This document shows, piece after piece, positions 43,101 through 52,257 of a DNA stretch of 64,000 bases. The first letter of the stretch is position 1, and each line of letters begins with the position of its first letter. The notes below the pieces were generated by a model. The model saw nothing but the letters and a program-made list of their open reading frames with translations, did not search any database and was not told where the DNA came from. A program made the position numbers and the translations under genes. The stretch is from Oscillospiraceae bacterium (GTDB taxonomy: Bacteria; Bacillota; Clostridia; Saccharofermentanales; Saccharofermentanaceae): assembly GCA_902764825.1 (NCBI GenBank), contig CACWXL010000003.1:124001-188000 (forward strand), written 5' to 3'.

Positions 43101-44720
43101 ATGGGCGAGATTAAAATGTTAGATTGTACGCTGAGAGATGGTGCTTACATCGTAGATTCGATGTTTGGTGATTCTGCAATTACAGGCATAATAAAGCGGC
43201 TGCAGAGTGCAAAGATCGATATCATTGAATGTGGCTGGTTGAAGGATAAGGAACATAAATCCGGAAGCACATTTTTCCATGATGCTCCAGATCTTCATCC
43301 TTACCTGTCTTCAAAGAAATCCAGTTGTGAATATGTTGTCATGATCGACTGGGATCGTTATGATCTGAACAATTTATCTCAATATGACGGATCTTCGTTT
43401 GATTCGATCCGCGTAGTCTTTCCTCGCAATAAGTTTATAGAGGGTATAGCTGTAGGCAAAGAAGTCATTAAGAAGGGATACGGATTGTGTCTTCAGGCGG
43501 CTAATACTCTGGGGTATACAGATGAGGAATTGTATGAATTGGCAGCTGTTACAAATGAGTCCGGCGCCAAGTCTTTGTCTGTTGTTGATACTTTTGGTGC
43601 AATGTATGAAGATGATCTGGAGCGCATAGTTGCCATTTTGGACAGCCGTTTAAATGATGATATTGCCTTGGGATTTCACTCGCACAACAATCAGCAATTG
43701 GCATTTTCAAATGCGATCAAGTTCTTAAACCTTTTGAAGGATAAAAAGAGAGGCGTAATTGTTGATTCGTCTCTTTGCGGAATGGGCAGGGGAGCAGGCA
43801 ATGCCACTACCGAATTAATGGCTAACTATATCAATAATAAGCTCAATGGTAAGTATGACATCGATTCTGTAATGGATGCGATAGATATTTACATGAAACA
43901 CTTTGAGGCGAGTTATAAGTGGGGTTATTCCACCGAATACTGCATAGCCGGCATGTATTGTTGTCATGTTAATAACATTGCGTATTTAACCAACAACCAT
44001 CGAACATCTGCCAAGGATATGAGAAGCATAATCGATTCGCTTTCTCCTTCTGACAGATTGAAGTATGACTATGATCTGCTTGAGAGCAAGTTCATTGAGA
44101 ATCAGAGCCGCAAGGTTGATGACAGTGAAACTTGTGCATATTTATCACAGCTGTTAAACGGTAAAAAGCTGGTGTTGGTTGCTCCTGGAAAATCTTCTCT
44201 GATGGAAGTAGATAGAATAAAGGCCTTTATTGATTCTGACAGGAGCAATACTGTTGTGATCGCTGTTAACGCTCTCCTGGACGAATATAAGAGCATCTAT
44301 GATTATTTGTTCTTAACTAACTATGCGCGTTATTCCTATGCGAAGGAAACAAAGACGGATATGTTCAAGAGCGTAGATAAGATCCTGCTTTCGAGCGTTA
44401 AGAATAAACCGGACGATTCTGAGTATGTTGTTAACTATGAGAAAGCAATCAAGAGAGGCTGGAAACACTTTGACAATGCAGTTATCTGCTGTCTGAGACT
44501 GCTATCTAAGCTTGATGTGAAAGAAATATACATAGCAGGTTTTGATGGCTTCAAGAGTTCGTATAACGAGAGTTATGCTGACAAGTTCCTGCCTACTATT
44601 AATCCTGGAATGGAGTGGAATGAACTCAATGAAGAAATTAAAGATATGTTTAATGACATCAAGAATAAACACAAAGAGATAAAGATAGAATTCTTAACAG
44701 ACAGCTATTATTCAAAGTGA
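43101..44720 (+). CDS. DRE-TIM aldolase fused to a C-terminal Rossmann-like domain
   Basis: The first 300 residues are a DRE-TIM metallolyase like 4-hydroxy-2-oxovalerate aldolase: LDCTLRDGAY at 7-16, metal ligands in GFHSHNN, and CGMGRGAGNATTE. Such enzymes join or split pyruvate and an aldehyde. From about 355 a second domain begins (KLVLVAPGKSSLMEVDRI, then AVNALLDEY, later KEIYIAGFDGF), resembling the DUF115/GT42-like nucleotide-sugar fold. The full 539 residues are far longer than the free aldolase. The fused domain could be a transferase or a binding module; this is inference. Confidence 0.75.
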   Translation: MGEIKMLDCTLRDGAYIVDSMFGDSAITGIIKRLQSAKIDIIECGWLKDKEHKSGSTFFHDAPDLHPYLSSKKSSCEYVVMIDWDRYDLNNLSQYDGSSFDSIRVVFPRNKFIEGIAVGKEVIKKGYGLCLQAANTLGYTDEELYELAAVTNESGAKSLSVVDTFGAMYEDDLERIVAILDSRLNDDIALGFHSHNNQQLAFSNAIKFLNLLKDKKRGVIVDSSLCGMGRGAGNATTELMANYINNKLNGKYDIDSVMDAIDIYMKHFEASYKWGYSTEYCIAGMYCCHVNNIAYLTNNHRTSAKDMRSIIDSLSPSDRLKYDYDLLESKFIENQSRKVDDSETCAYLSQLLNGKKLVLVAPGKSSLMEVDRIKAFIDSDRSNTVVIAVNALLDEYKSIYDYLFLTNYARYSYAKETKTDMFKSVDKILLSSVKNKPDDSEYVVNYEKAIKRGWKHFDNAVICCLRLLSKLDVKEIYIAGFDGFKSSYNESYADKFLPTINPGMEWNELNEEIKDMFNDIKNKHKEIKIEFLTDSYYSK

Positions 44721-44734
44721 TCGAGGGTAAGTGT

Positions 44735-45688
44735 ATGAAGAAAATCAGCGTAATGATCCCATGCTACAACGAGACGGAAAACGTTATTCCGATCAGTGAA
44801 GCAGTAGTTGATGTTCTTGAAAACCAGCTCAGCGAATATGATTATGAACTGGTCTTTATTGACAACGCATCAACTGACGGAACGAGAGATAAGCTGCGTC
44901 AGATTTGTGCGGCAAATAAGAAGATCAAGGCTATCTTCAACGTCACTAACTTCGGTCAGTTCAATTCGCCTTTCCACGGTATGTGCCAGTGCACCGGCGA
45001 CTGCGTCATCACAATGTGCTGTGACTTCCAGGATCCCGTAGAGATGATCCCCGTTTTTGTTAAGAAGTGGGAAGAGGGTCACAGGATCGTAAGTGCTGTT
45101 AAATCAACGAGCAAAGAGAATCCTTTTATCCGTTTCTTAAGAACCGTTTATTACAGAATGATCCGCAAAATGTCCACTGTAAAGATGATCGAGCATTTTA
45201 CTGGTTTCGGCCTTTACGATAAAACATTCATCTCGCTCCTCAGAGAACTTGATGATCCGATCCCGTTCGTAAGAGGAATCGTTGCTGAGTACGGCGCAGG
45301 ATTCAACATGATCCAGGTCGAGTATGAGCAGCCGAAGAGAAGAGCAGGAAAGACACACAACAACTTCTACACGCTCTACGATGCAGCTATGTTGTCGATC
45401 ACTTCCTATACCAAGATCGCGTTGAGACTTGCGACATTCTTCGGTTTATTCTGTTCGTTTGTCAGCATCATAATCGCGTTGGTATATCTTGTAATGAAAC
45501 TCGTTGACTGGTACGGATTTGAAGCAGGTTCTGCGCCTGTCGTCATCGGTGTATTCCTCCTTGGCGGTTTGCAGATCTTCTTCATCGGTCTTGTCGGCGA
45601 ATACATCCTTAACATCAACACGCGTGTAATTCACCGTCCTCTCGTAGTTGAAGAAGAACGTATCAATTTTGAGGAAGAAAAGAAATGA
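44735..45688 (+). CDS. GT2 glycosyltransferase, GtrB/ArnC type polyprenol-phosphate transferase
   Basis: The 317-residue protein has a GT2 domain (VMIPCYNETENVIP, then FIDNASTDGT, QDPVEM) and two C-terminal TM segments near 232-255 and 268-292. It is the layout of GtrB/ArnC/DPM1-type enzymes that load a sugar on undecaprenyl phosphate. A GtrA-type flippase is encoded at 53361, a natural partner. ATG 44735 is better placed than GTG 44717. Base composition is host-like, unlike the preceding five genes. Confidence 0.88.
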   Translation: MKKISVMIPCYNETENVIPISEAVVDVLENQLSEYDYELVFIDNASTDGTRDKLRQICAANKKIKAIFNVTNFGQFNSPFHGMCQCTGDCVITMCCDFQDPVEMIPVFVKKWEEGHRIVSAVKSTSKENPFIRFLRTVYYRMIRKMSTVKMIEHFTGFGLYDKTFISLLRELDDPIPFVRGIVAEYGAGFNMIQVEYEQPKRRAGKTHNNFYTLYDAAMLSITSYTKIALRLATFFGLFCSFVSIIIALVYLVMKLVDWYGFEAGSAPVVIGVFLLGGLQIFFIGLVGEYILNINTRVIHRPLVVEEERINFEEEKK

Positions 45689-46614
45689 GAGTTGTAATCA
45701 CAGGCCCCACGGGCGCGATCGGACATGCATTGATTGAGCAGTGCATAAAGAACGGAGACGAAGTCCTGGCTATATGCAGGAAGGGTTCTTCGCGCATCAA
45801 AACGCTCCCTCAGGACAGCAAAGTTTCAGTGCTTGAGCTGAGCCTTTGTGATTACGAAGAATACATAAAAGAAGCTGTATCACCTGATGTTTCTTACGAT
45901 GTTTTCTATCACTTCGCATGGGAATCAACGACTGGTGCTTCCAGAAACGATACTGACAGCCAGAGTCTTAATATCAGATATGCTTTATCTGCCGTGAAGC
46001 TTGCCGGTTTCTTCGGATGTAAAACCTTTATCGGTGCCGGTTCGCAGGCTGAATATGGCAGGGTCGAGGGTTCTCTTAAGCCTGATACTCCTGCATTTCC
46101 TGAGAACGGATACGGCATCGCTAAGCTTTGTGCTGGACAGCTTACGAGAATTCTCTGCGGACAGCTTGGAATAAAGCATATCTGGACACGCATTTTGAGC
46201 GTATATGGCCCTTTTGACGGTGAGAAGACCATGGTTATCTCATCACTTAGAAAAATGATCAAAGGTGAAGAATCGCTGTTTACCAAGGGAGAACAGGAGT
46301 GGGATTATCTTTTCTCTGAAGACGCAGCAAAGGCCATGTATCTGATTGCTCAAAAAGGCATAGGCAATAAGATCTATGTTATCGGCAGCGGCAAGACAAG
46401 AAAACTTATGGACTACATCAATGTTATGGATCTGAAGGTGAATCCTGCCGTCCATCCTGTACTTGGTGCAATCCCGTATTCTGATAAGCAGGTCATGTAT
46501 CTTTGTGCAGATATATCAGAATTAACGGAAGATACTGGTTTTGTACCGGCTGTAGATTTCGAAGAAGGCATTGAGAAAACAGTTCAATATGTATTGGCAA
46601 CACCGATTTCTTAA
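45685..46614 (+). CDS. NAD-dependent epimerase/dehydratase, CDP-sugar reductase-like
   Basis: This 309-residue extended SDR has GPTGAIGHAL near the start, SQAEYGR with the catalytic Ser region, and YGIAK (Tyr-x3-Lys). The sequence is like the abequose/paratose synthase branch (RfbJ/RfbS), the 4-keto reductases of CDP-3,6-dideoxyhexoses, but also like other nucleotide-sugar reductases. A second such gene lies at 48444. It overlaps the GT2 stop (ATGA). Confidence 0.7.
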   Translation: MRVVITGPTGAIGHALIEQCIKNGDEVLAICRKGSSRIKTLPQDSKVSVLELSLCDYEEYIKEAVSPDVSYDVFYHFAWESTTGASRNDTDSQSLNIRYALSAVKLAGFFGCKTFIGAGSQAEYGRVEGSLKPDTPAFPENGYGIAKLCAGQLTRILCGQLGIKHIWTRILSVYGPFDGEKTMVISSLRKMIKGEESLFTKGEQEWDYLFSEDAAKAMYLIAQKGIGNKIYVIGSGKTRKLMDYINVMDLKVNPAVHPVLGAIPYSDKQVMYLCADISELTEDTGFVPAVDFEEGIEKTVQYVLATPIS

Positions 46615-46668
46615 GTGTACTGAACACGGTTGTTAAAGCATGGCAAAACAATAAAAAATATTTAATTG

Positions 46669-46677
46669 TGGTATAAT
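46669..46677 (+). promoter_or_regulatory. Candidate extended -10 before the CDP-paratose epimerase gene
   Basis: TGGTATAAT at 46669-46677 is a consensus extended -10 in the 91-base AT-rich gap before ATG 46706. GAGGGGC serves as ribosome site. Confidence 0.45.
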
Positions 46678-46705
46678 TATTTAATTATTAAGAGGGGCTA
46701 TTATT

Positions 46706-47731
46706 ATGAAAATACTTATTACTGGCGGATGTGGTTTTTTAGGCAGCAATTTGGCTGCTTATGGAATTAAGAACGGTCATAGTGTGACGGTCATAGACAA
46801 TTTATCGCGATTCGGTTCCAGCAGCAACCTCGAATGGCTTAATTCATTAGGTGAATTCTCATTTATTCACGGCGATACAAGAAACAAGGAAGATGTTGAA
46901 AGAGTTATTGCTTCTGAACAATTTGATGCGATTTTTCAGTTAGCCGGTCAAGTTGCTATGACAACATCTATTGAGTATCCGTACAAAGACTTTCAGACAA
47001 ACGTAATGGGTACGATCCACGTGTTGGAAGGTGTTAGAAAATATTCGCCTAAGACTACAGTGATTTTTTCTTCTACAAATAAGGTTTATGGTGATCTCGA
47101 GCAGTATCATTATATTGAAGGTGAAAAGCGATATATATGTGAAGAGTATCCTAATGGTTTTGATGAGCGTGTTCCTTTGGATTTTCATTCTCCGTATGGC
47201 TGTTCCAAGGGTGCTGCTGACCAGTATATGCTTGATTATCATAGGATATTTGGCTTAAAGACAATTGTGTTCAGACATTCTTCTATGTACGGCGGAAGAC
47301 AGTTTTCGACATACGACCAGGGATGGATTGGATGGTTTTGCAAGAAGGCGCTTGAATTGAAATCCGATAGCAATACGGAACCATTTACCATATCAGGTAA
47401 CGGCAAGCAAGTAAGAGATGTATTATTTGCTGATGATATGGTTTCGCTCTATTATTCTGCAGCAGCTAATTCTGAAATAATGAGTGGCAAGGCATATAAT
47501 ATCGGTGGTGGAATAGCTCAGTCGTTATCGCTACTTGAATTATTCGATATTCTTAATGCTAAATTGGGAATACAGATGAAATATACGAATTTAGCGCCGA
47601 GAATTAGTGACCAGAAAGTGTTTGTAGCTGATATTTCCAAGGTTAAAAACGATATCGGCTGGGAGCCGAAAGTAAGTGCTGATGAAGGAATCAGCCGTAT
47701 GTTGGATTGGGAAGAAAACTCTTCATGCTGA
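46706..47731 (+). CDS. rfbE: CDP-paratose 2-epimerase (tyvelose epimerase, RfbE/TyvE)
   Basis: RfbE inverts C2 of CDP-paratose to CDP-tyvelose. The 341-residue SDR has TGGCGFLGSN at 6-15 and SNLEWL, typical of this enzyme. FSSTNKVYGDL with a long insertion before SPYGCSK (Y164, K168), and RHSSMYGGRQFSTYDQGWIGWF are further landmarks of RfbE/TyvE. This makes tyvelose or a 2-epimer the likely end product. The base composition is AT-rich. It overlaps the next GT2 gene. Confidence 0.85.
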   Translation: MKILITGGCGFLGSNLAAYGIKNGHSVTVIDNLSRFGSSSNLEWLNSLGEFSFIHGDTRNKEDVERVIASEQFDAIFQLAGQVAMTTSIEYPYKDFQTNVMGTIHVLEGVRKYSPKTTVIFSSTNKVYGDLEQYHYIEGEKRYICEEYPNGFDERVPLDFHSPYGCSKGAADQYMLDYHRIFGLKTIVFRHSSMYGGRQFSTYDQGWIGWFCKKALELKSDSNTEPFTISGNGKQVRDVLFADDMVSLYYSAAANSEIMSGKAYNIGGGIAQSLSLLELFDILNAKLGIQMKYTNLAPRISDQKVFVADISKVKNDIGWEPKVSADEGISRMLDWEENSSC

Positions 47732-48447
47732 GTGTATGTATTCCATGTTATAAAGAAGCCGAGAATTTGGAAGTCTTACTTCCGAGATTAAAGCAATGTC
47801 TTAACGAAGCAGATATTGAGGCAGAGATTATCCTGATGGATACCAGGGAACCTATGGATAATACTTGCGACGTCTGTTCTAGATTTTCCTCTTCTGCAGA
47901 AATAGTTACAGTCAGATATATGCAGAGAGAGGGTGGAAACAACTATGGAGATGCCATAAGGACTATCTTTTCTAAGGCTCAAGGCAATATGATAATAATC
48001 ATGGATGCAGACGGATCTCACGCTCCAGAAGATTGCGTTAAGCTTTATAAAACGATGCAGAATGGTAATTATGATATTGTTATTGGGTCGAGATACATCA
48101 AGGGTGGAAAAACTGACAACCCGTTCATTTTGGTGTTTATGTCATATGTTTTGAATATTTCATATAGACTGTTCTTCAGGCTCAATGTATCTGATGTTTC
48201 GGATAGTTTCAGAATATATAAATCCGAAATAGTAAAAGGATTGAATCTTCAGTGTGAAAACTTCGATGTAGTTGAAGAAATATTGATCAAGGCTAATCTT
48301 AACAAGAGCCTCAATATCAAAGAGATACCTATTGTTTTTAATAAGAGAATGTATGGAGAATCCAAGAGAGATTTATTCCGTTTTATTCTCTCTTACATTG
48401 GCACGATAAAGAAATTAAAAAAGATTCAGAGAGCTGCAAAAAAATGA
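47725..48447 (+). CDS. GT2 glycosyltransferase (DPM1-like)
   Basis: The 240-residue soluble GT2 protein has VCIPCYKEAENLEVLL, IIMDADGSHAPED and GSRYIKGG, the motifs of polyprenol-phosphate sugar synthases. No TM domain follows, in contrast to the gene at 44735. ATG 47725 was chosen: GGGAAG is correctly spaced, and it overlaps the epimerase stop. It probably loads a sugar on the lipid carrier for the GT39-like enzyme encoded two genes later. Confidence 0.82.
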   Translation: MLSVCIPCYKEAENLEVLLPRLKQCLNEADIEAEIILMDTREPMDNTCDVCSRFSSSAEIVTVRYMQREGGNNYGDAIRTIFSKAQGNMIIIMDADGSHAPEDCVKLYKTMQNGNYDIVIGSRYIKGGKTDNPFILVFMSYVLNISYRLFFRLNVSDVSDSFRIYKSEIVKGLNLQCENFDVVEEILIKANLNKSLNIKEIPIVFNKRMYGESKRDLFRFILSYIGTIKKLKKIQRAAKK

Positions 48448-49301
48448 AGATTATCGTATTAGGCAGTACCGGGTACCTGGGCGGAAACATTGTCAAACGA
48501 TTGGTCTCAGACGGCCATGATGTTTATTGTGTAGTAAGACAAACTTCGGATCTGAGTCGGATCTGCCATTTGCCTGTTAAATTCATAATAAGCAGTAATG
48601 AGCAAATAGAACTGGTACTGAAAACCAATAAGATAGATTGGATCATAAACGGAGTCTGTACATATAATCAGAATGACAGTTTGTATGAAGACATGTTTCA
48701 GTCTAATTTGATATTTCCGTTAAGCATATTGAATCTTGCGATGAAATATAACGTTGCAAATTTTGCTACGATCGGTACCGGTTTACCTGATGATTTTAAT
48801 GTGTATAGTTTCACTAAATCAAAACTGTCCGAGATGGGCAAGTTTTTCAGCCAAAGGTCTGAGATAAATTTTTACGATCTCAAGTTGGAAATGTTTTATG
48901 GCGGAGATTTTGAGCCTAATTCAAGGTTTATTAAAAGTACAATTCAGAAACTGAAAAACAACGAAAGAGTTCTTCTGACATCCGGAAAACAGAAACGAGA
49001 CTTAATTCGTGTGGAAGATGTTTTGGACATTATTTCCAATATAGTCTTATCAAAAGTAAATGTGACCGGTTGTTATAAGCTTTTACCTGTTGGAACAGGT
49101 GAAAACCATTCGATTAGAGAAATAGTTGAATTCTTAAAAGACCAGTGTAATTCCGAATCTGAATTGGTGTTTGGTGCATATGAGGATAGAGAAGGCGGAG
49201 AGCCCGATACATTAGCTAATATGTCATGGCTTTCAGACAGCGGCATGCATCTTAAATATGAGTATTTCGAAGGTTTAAAAAAGGCTGTTGATGATTACTA
49301 A
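48444..49301 (+). CDS. CDP-paratose/abequose synthase-like reductase
   Basis: This 285-residue SDR has GSTGYLGGNIVKRL near the start, and YSFTKSKLSEMGKFF holds the Tyr-x3-Lys pair and the extended pattern of RfbS/RfbJ. Such enzymes reduce the C4 keto of CDP-4-keto-3,6-dideoxyglucose. Next to the 2-epimerase, paratose synthesis is the logical role. It overlaps its neighbours on both sides (ATGA upstream, 11 bases downstream). AT-rich. Confidence 0.72.
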   Translation: MKIIVLGSTGYLGGNIVKRLVSDGHDVYCVVRQTSDLSRICHLPVKFIISSNEQIELVLKTNKIDWIINGVCTYNQNDSLYEDMFQSNLIFPLSILNLAMKYNVANFATIGTGLPDDFNVYSFTKSKLSEMGKFFSQRSEINFYDLKLEMFYGGDFEPNSRFIKSTIQKLKNNERVLLTSGKQKRDLIRVEDVLDIISNIVLSKVNVTGCYKLLPVGTGENHSIREIVEFLKDQCNSESELVFGAYEDREGGEPDTLANMSWLSDSGMHLKYEYFEGLKKAVDDY

Positions 49302-50787
49302 GACGAATGAATCATGCGGATTATCAAAACATTTAACTGTGAGACAGATAGTGTTATTTGTTATATCGTGTCTATTTGTCTTTTTTGTTTACATTTTTGC
49401 GTTGTTAAATAATAACATCACATACGATTCGACATATGAGTATTTTTTAATCCGGCATCCGTTTAACGAAATGTGGACTCTTATTCCTGAGGATTATAGT
49501 CCGCCTCTTTATTCGGTGATCCTTAAGTTGTTTGCAGAATTGTTTGGGTACTCTTTGCCGGTTTTGCGCTTATTCTCCTATTTTTCTTTTGTCGGAATGC
49601 TTTACTTGGCAGTGTTTCCCGTTAAGAGGCTTTTCGGAGAGAAAGTATCTGTTTTTTGCACGCTGCTATATGCAACTTCAACCGTAAATTATGTGTATAC
49701 AGTTGATATAAGACCGGCTACCTTTGCTTACTTTTTCTCGACGGCTGTTGTTATCTATTCGTTGTTGACAAAGGTGGAAGATAAACCGCGGAACTATGTG
49801 ATTCTTTGTTTGTTTTCAGTTCTTGCTGTTTATACCCATTACGTGTCATTGGTTTTTGCTTTCAGCATATACCTGATTTGCATTGTTGATTGTCTTATCA
49901 AGAAGCATTATAAGCAAATCATTAGATATTTGTTGTGTGGAGCAGTAATAGCAATATCTTATGCGCCCTGGTTGATAGTGCTAATCAGGCAGACTAAAAA
50001 TGTACATAGTCATTTTTGGGCTGATGAATTGAATTCAAATATCATTATTGGTTTGATCAATGTATTCGTGAAACCTTTCAGCTCATTTGATTGGGGATAT
50101 TGTATTGCCGGCAACCTGTTAATAATTACTTTCGCAATAGCAGTAATTCTATTTGTTTTAAAAAAGAATACAAATATAGAACGCAGCAAAATAATCTTTC
50201 TGCTATCGGAGATTTTTATCTCTCTGCTGATCTTTCAGATCGTAGTAGATAGTTTCAAAATTCCTGCACCAAGATATTATTACATTTTCTCCGGTACTGC
50301 TCTGTTAGTAGCAGCTGTGCTGATTACTGAGTTGATTAGAAAGAGAATAGTGATTATTTCACTAAGCGCAGCTTGTCTGATAAATTGCTCTTTGAATTGC
50401 ATACATATGTACAAGCTTCGCGATGATAATGTGTATCAGTTAATGGTTTCTGATTATACTGCGAATGCTAATGAAGAGGATTTGGTGTTTTTACATTACC
50501 AAGAGTTTTCGATGGGAATCTTCTCGTATTATTTTCCAAATGCTAAGCATTATATCTCTGATGAAACGGCTACTGTTATTCGCGAGTTTTCGGTTTTCCC
50601 GACGAATATCACCAACGTAGGTGACAGTAATAATATTTGGAAGTATACAGATGATTTTTATTATGCATATCCATATTTCCATGATGCTGACTACCCATTA
50701 ACCGGTGAATACAGGTTTTATGAATGTCCGTACGCGTTTGAATGTGAGTATGATGCCGATTTCTTAATTTATCATTTGTCAAAATGA
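49291..50787 (+). CDS. GT39/PMT-like polytopic glycosyltransferase
   Basis: This 498-residue protein has about eleven membrane segments. An early outside loop has YDSTYEYFLIRHPFNEMW, and PEDYSPPLYSVILKLFAELFG resembles the first-loop pattern of ArnT/PMT GT-C enzymes that use polyprenol-phosphate sugars. VDIRPATFAYFF is also a family-type segment. The acceptor is unknown. AT-rich; the ATG at 49291 lies in the end of the reductase gene. Confidence 0.7.
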   Translation: MITKTNESCGLSKHLTVRQIVLFVISCLFVFFVYIFALLNNNITYDSTYEYFLIRHPFNEMWTLIPEDYSPPLYSVILKLFAELFGYSLPVLRLFSYFSFVGMLYLAVFPVKRLFGEKVSVFCTLLYATSTVNYVYTVDIRPATFAYFFSTAVVIYSLLTKVEDKPRNYVILCLFSVLAVYTHYVSLVFAFSIYLICIVDCLIKKHYKQIIRYLLCGAVIAISYAPWLIVLIRQTKNVHSHFWADELNSNIIIGLINVFVKPFSSFDWGYCIAGNLLIITFAIAVILFVLKKNTNIERSKIIFLLSEIFISLLIFQIVVDSFKIPAPRYYYIFSGTALLVAAVLITELIRKRIVIISLSAACLINCSLNCIHMYKLRDDNVYQLMVSDYTANANEEDLVFLHYQEFSMGIFSYYFPNAKHYISDETATVIREFSVFPTNITNVGDSNNIWKYTDDFYYAYPYFHDADYPLTGEYRFYECPYAFECEYDADFLIYHLSK

Positions 50788-50812
50788 ACTTAGTAATTAA
50801 ATATAATCGTTT

Positions 50813-52087
50813 CTAAGAAACGGGGCTTTCCTTACTGATTGTGTTCTTGTATTTAAAGTGTGTAAATATTGTAGTAACAGCTTGCATTATTGAGTATAAG
50901 AGAATAATCAACAAACCATTATGAAAGTTTATAAGGGAAAAACCAATCACACCACCTAATTCGCACAGGCAAAAACAACTTCCTATAATTACAAGTATAT
51001 CTAATTGCTTTTTGTTTGGTTCGTTAAGAAATGCGATTGTTGCAGGAATGAGATAGACAATACAGTAGGTCCCGGAATGAGAAGGTAAAATGATCGTTGT
51101 CAGGCACAAGTAAAGCAGTCGTTCACAATTCCGGTCAGACAGGAAGGTTGCTACTAGTAGAAAAGCGCATATTATGACGGTCACAATCGTACAAACAGTG
51201 CTTAACAAATCCATGTTAATTGTGGATAGGTCAGAAGCGTAGTGTAGAATATATCCTTTTATTGTGCATCCGGCTTCGTTCTTATATGTTTCTAACTGAA
51301 TCGAGAGATTGCGTAAAAACAACGGAATGTTATTAAATCCGCCTTTGAAGAACAGGAAGGGCAGGAAAAAGAATAGTATTCCGTAAATAATGGTGCGAAT
51401 TGCCTCTTTCCATCTTTTTTCCAATAACAGTAAAACACCTAACAAAGCAGGCGTGAGTTTGAGCGCCGCCGCTAATGCCAGAGAAACGAACGATAATTCC
51501 CTTAATACTTTATTATTTGCTTTGTAAAAACATATGTAGAAAAGGACGAAAACCAGGACCGCCAAAATGGAGTTACCTCTTTCCAAAGAGAAAATAATGG
51601 GGAATGATAAGACAATAGCTATTGAAGTAAACGCTTTGACAAAATTTGAACCGTTTTTATATGTCCTGATACACTCGTACAATAGTATTACAGTTATGAC
51701 GGTAAGTAAGATATACATCATAGCTATCTTGGTATCTGCATGCATACTGGTATAGTTTCTTATGTTATAGTAGTGTTGCTTATTAAATATGCTTCTTGAC
51801 AAGAAATATGTAACCACATATTGAAGCGGAGGATATGCTTTTTCGCCAAGTCCATATACCAGAGTGTGATTATATGGATCTCTTTCGGCAGAATAACCTA
51901 TAACATTTGTAAAATCGGCAATAAAATCCTCGCCGTCCCAAAGTAAAGACCATTGCAAAGCGCTTTTTCCGACAATCAAAAGATCAAGTACAGTAAAGAG
52001 TGCATAAGATAAAACGCATATGATAAAGAAATATTCATATGCTTTCTTTTTGTCGTTTTTTAGTAGGAGAGTAAGACGTTCCTTCAT
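50813..52087 (-). CDS. GT87-like (DUF2029) membrane mannosyltransferase-type protein
   Basis: The 424-residue protein has about ten membrane segments. WSLLWDGEDFIADF and YPPLQYVVTYFLSR are the kind of motifs seen in GT87 polyprenol-phosphate-mannose-dependent transferases, also LALAAALKLTPALLGVLLLLEKRW. It is the only minus-strand gene in the glycan locus and converges with the GT39-like gene. It is strongly AT-rich, suggesting separate acquisition. Confidence 0.65.
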   Translation of the reverse strand: MKERLTLLLKNDKKKAYEYFFIICVLSYALFTVLDLLIVGKSALQWSLLWDGEDFIADFTNVIGYSAERDPYNHTLVYGLGEKAYPPLQYVVTYFLSRSIFNKQHYYNIRNYTSMHADTKIAMMYILLTVITVILLYECIRTYKNGSNFVKAFTSIAIVLSFPIIFSLERGNSILAVLVFVLFYICFYKANNKVLRELSFVSLALAAALKLTPALLGVLLLLEKRWKEAIRTIIYGILFFFLPFLFFKGGFNNIPLFLRNLSIQLETYKNEAGCTIKGYILHYASDLSTINMDLLSTVCTIVTVIICAFLLVATFLSDRNCERLLYLCLTTIILPSHSGTYCIVYLIPATIAFLNEPNKKQLDILVIIGSCFCLCELGGVIGFSLINFHNGLLIILLYSIMQAVTTIFTHFKYKNTISKESPVS

Positions 52088-52101
52088 TTGCGCAAAACAC
52101 C

Positions 52102-52130
52102 ATTTATCACAATTATTTTATGTTATTATA
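52102..52130 (+). promoter_or_regulatory. Candidate promoter between the GT87-like gene and rfbG
   Basis: TTATCA at 52102-52107 and TATAAT at 52125-52130, spaced 17. The TTATTATAATATAA core is near palindromic and also offers a -10 for the minus-strand gene. The start codon of rfbG lies 128 bases on; the leader in between is AT-rich with no visible gene. Confidence 0.4.
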
Positions 52131-52257
52131 ATATAACAGTTAGCTATGCGCTATGAAAGGAAAGCGTTTTTGAGTTAATTAGTGTTTATATGCTTATTAA
52201 TTCAAAGTTTCAAGATTCACATAACATTTCTGATTTAAAAACTAATGGATACAAATT

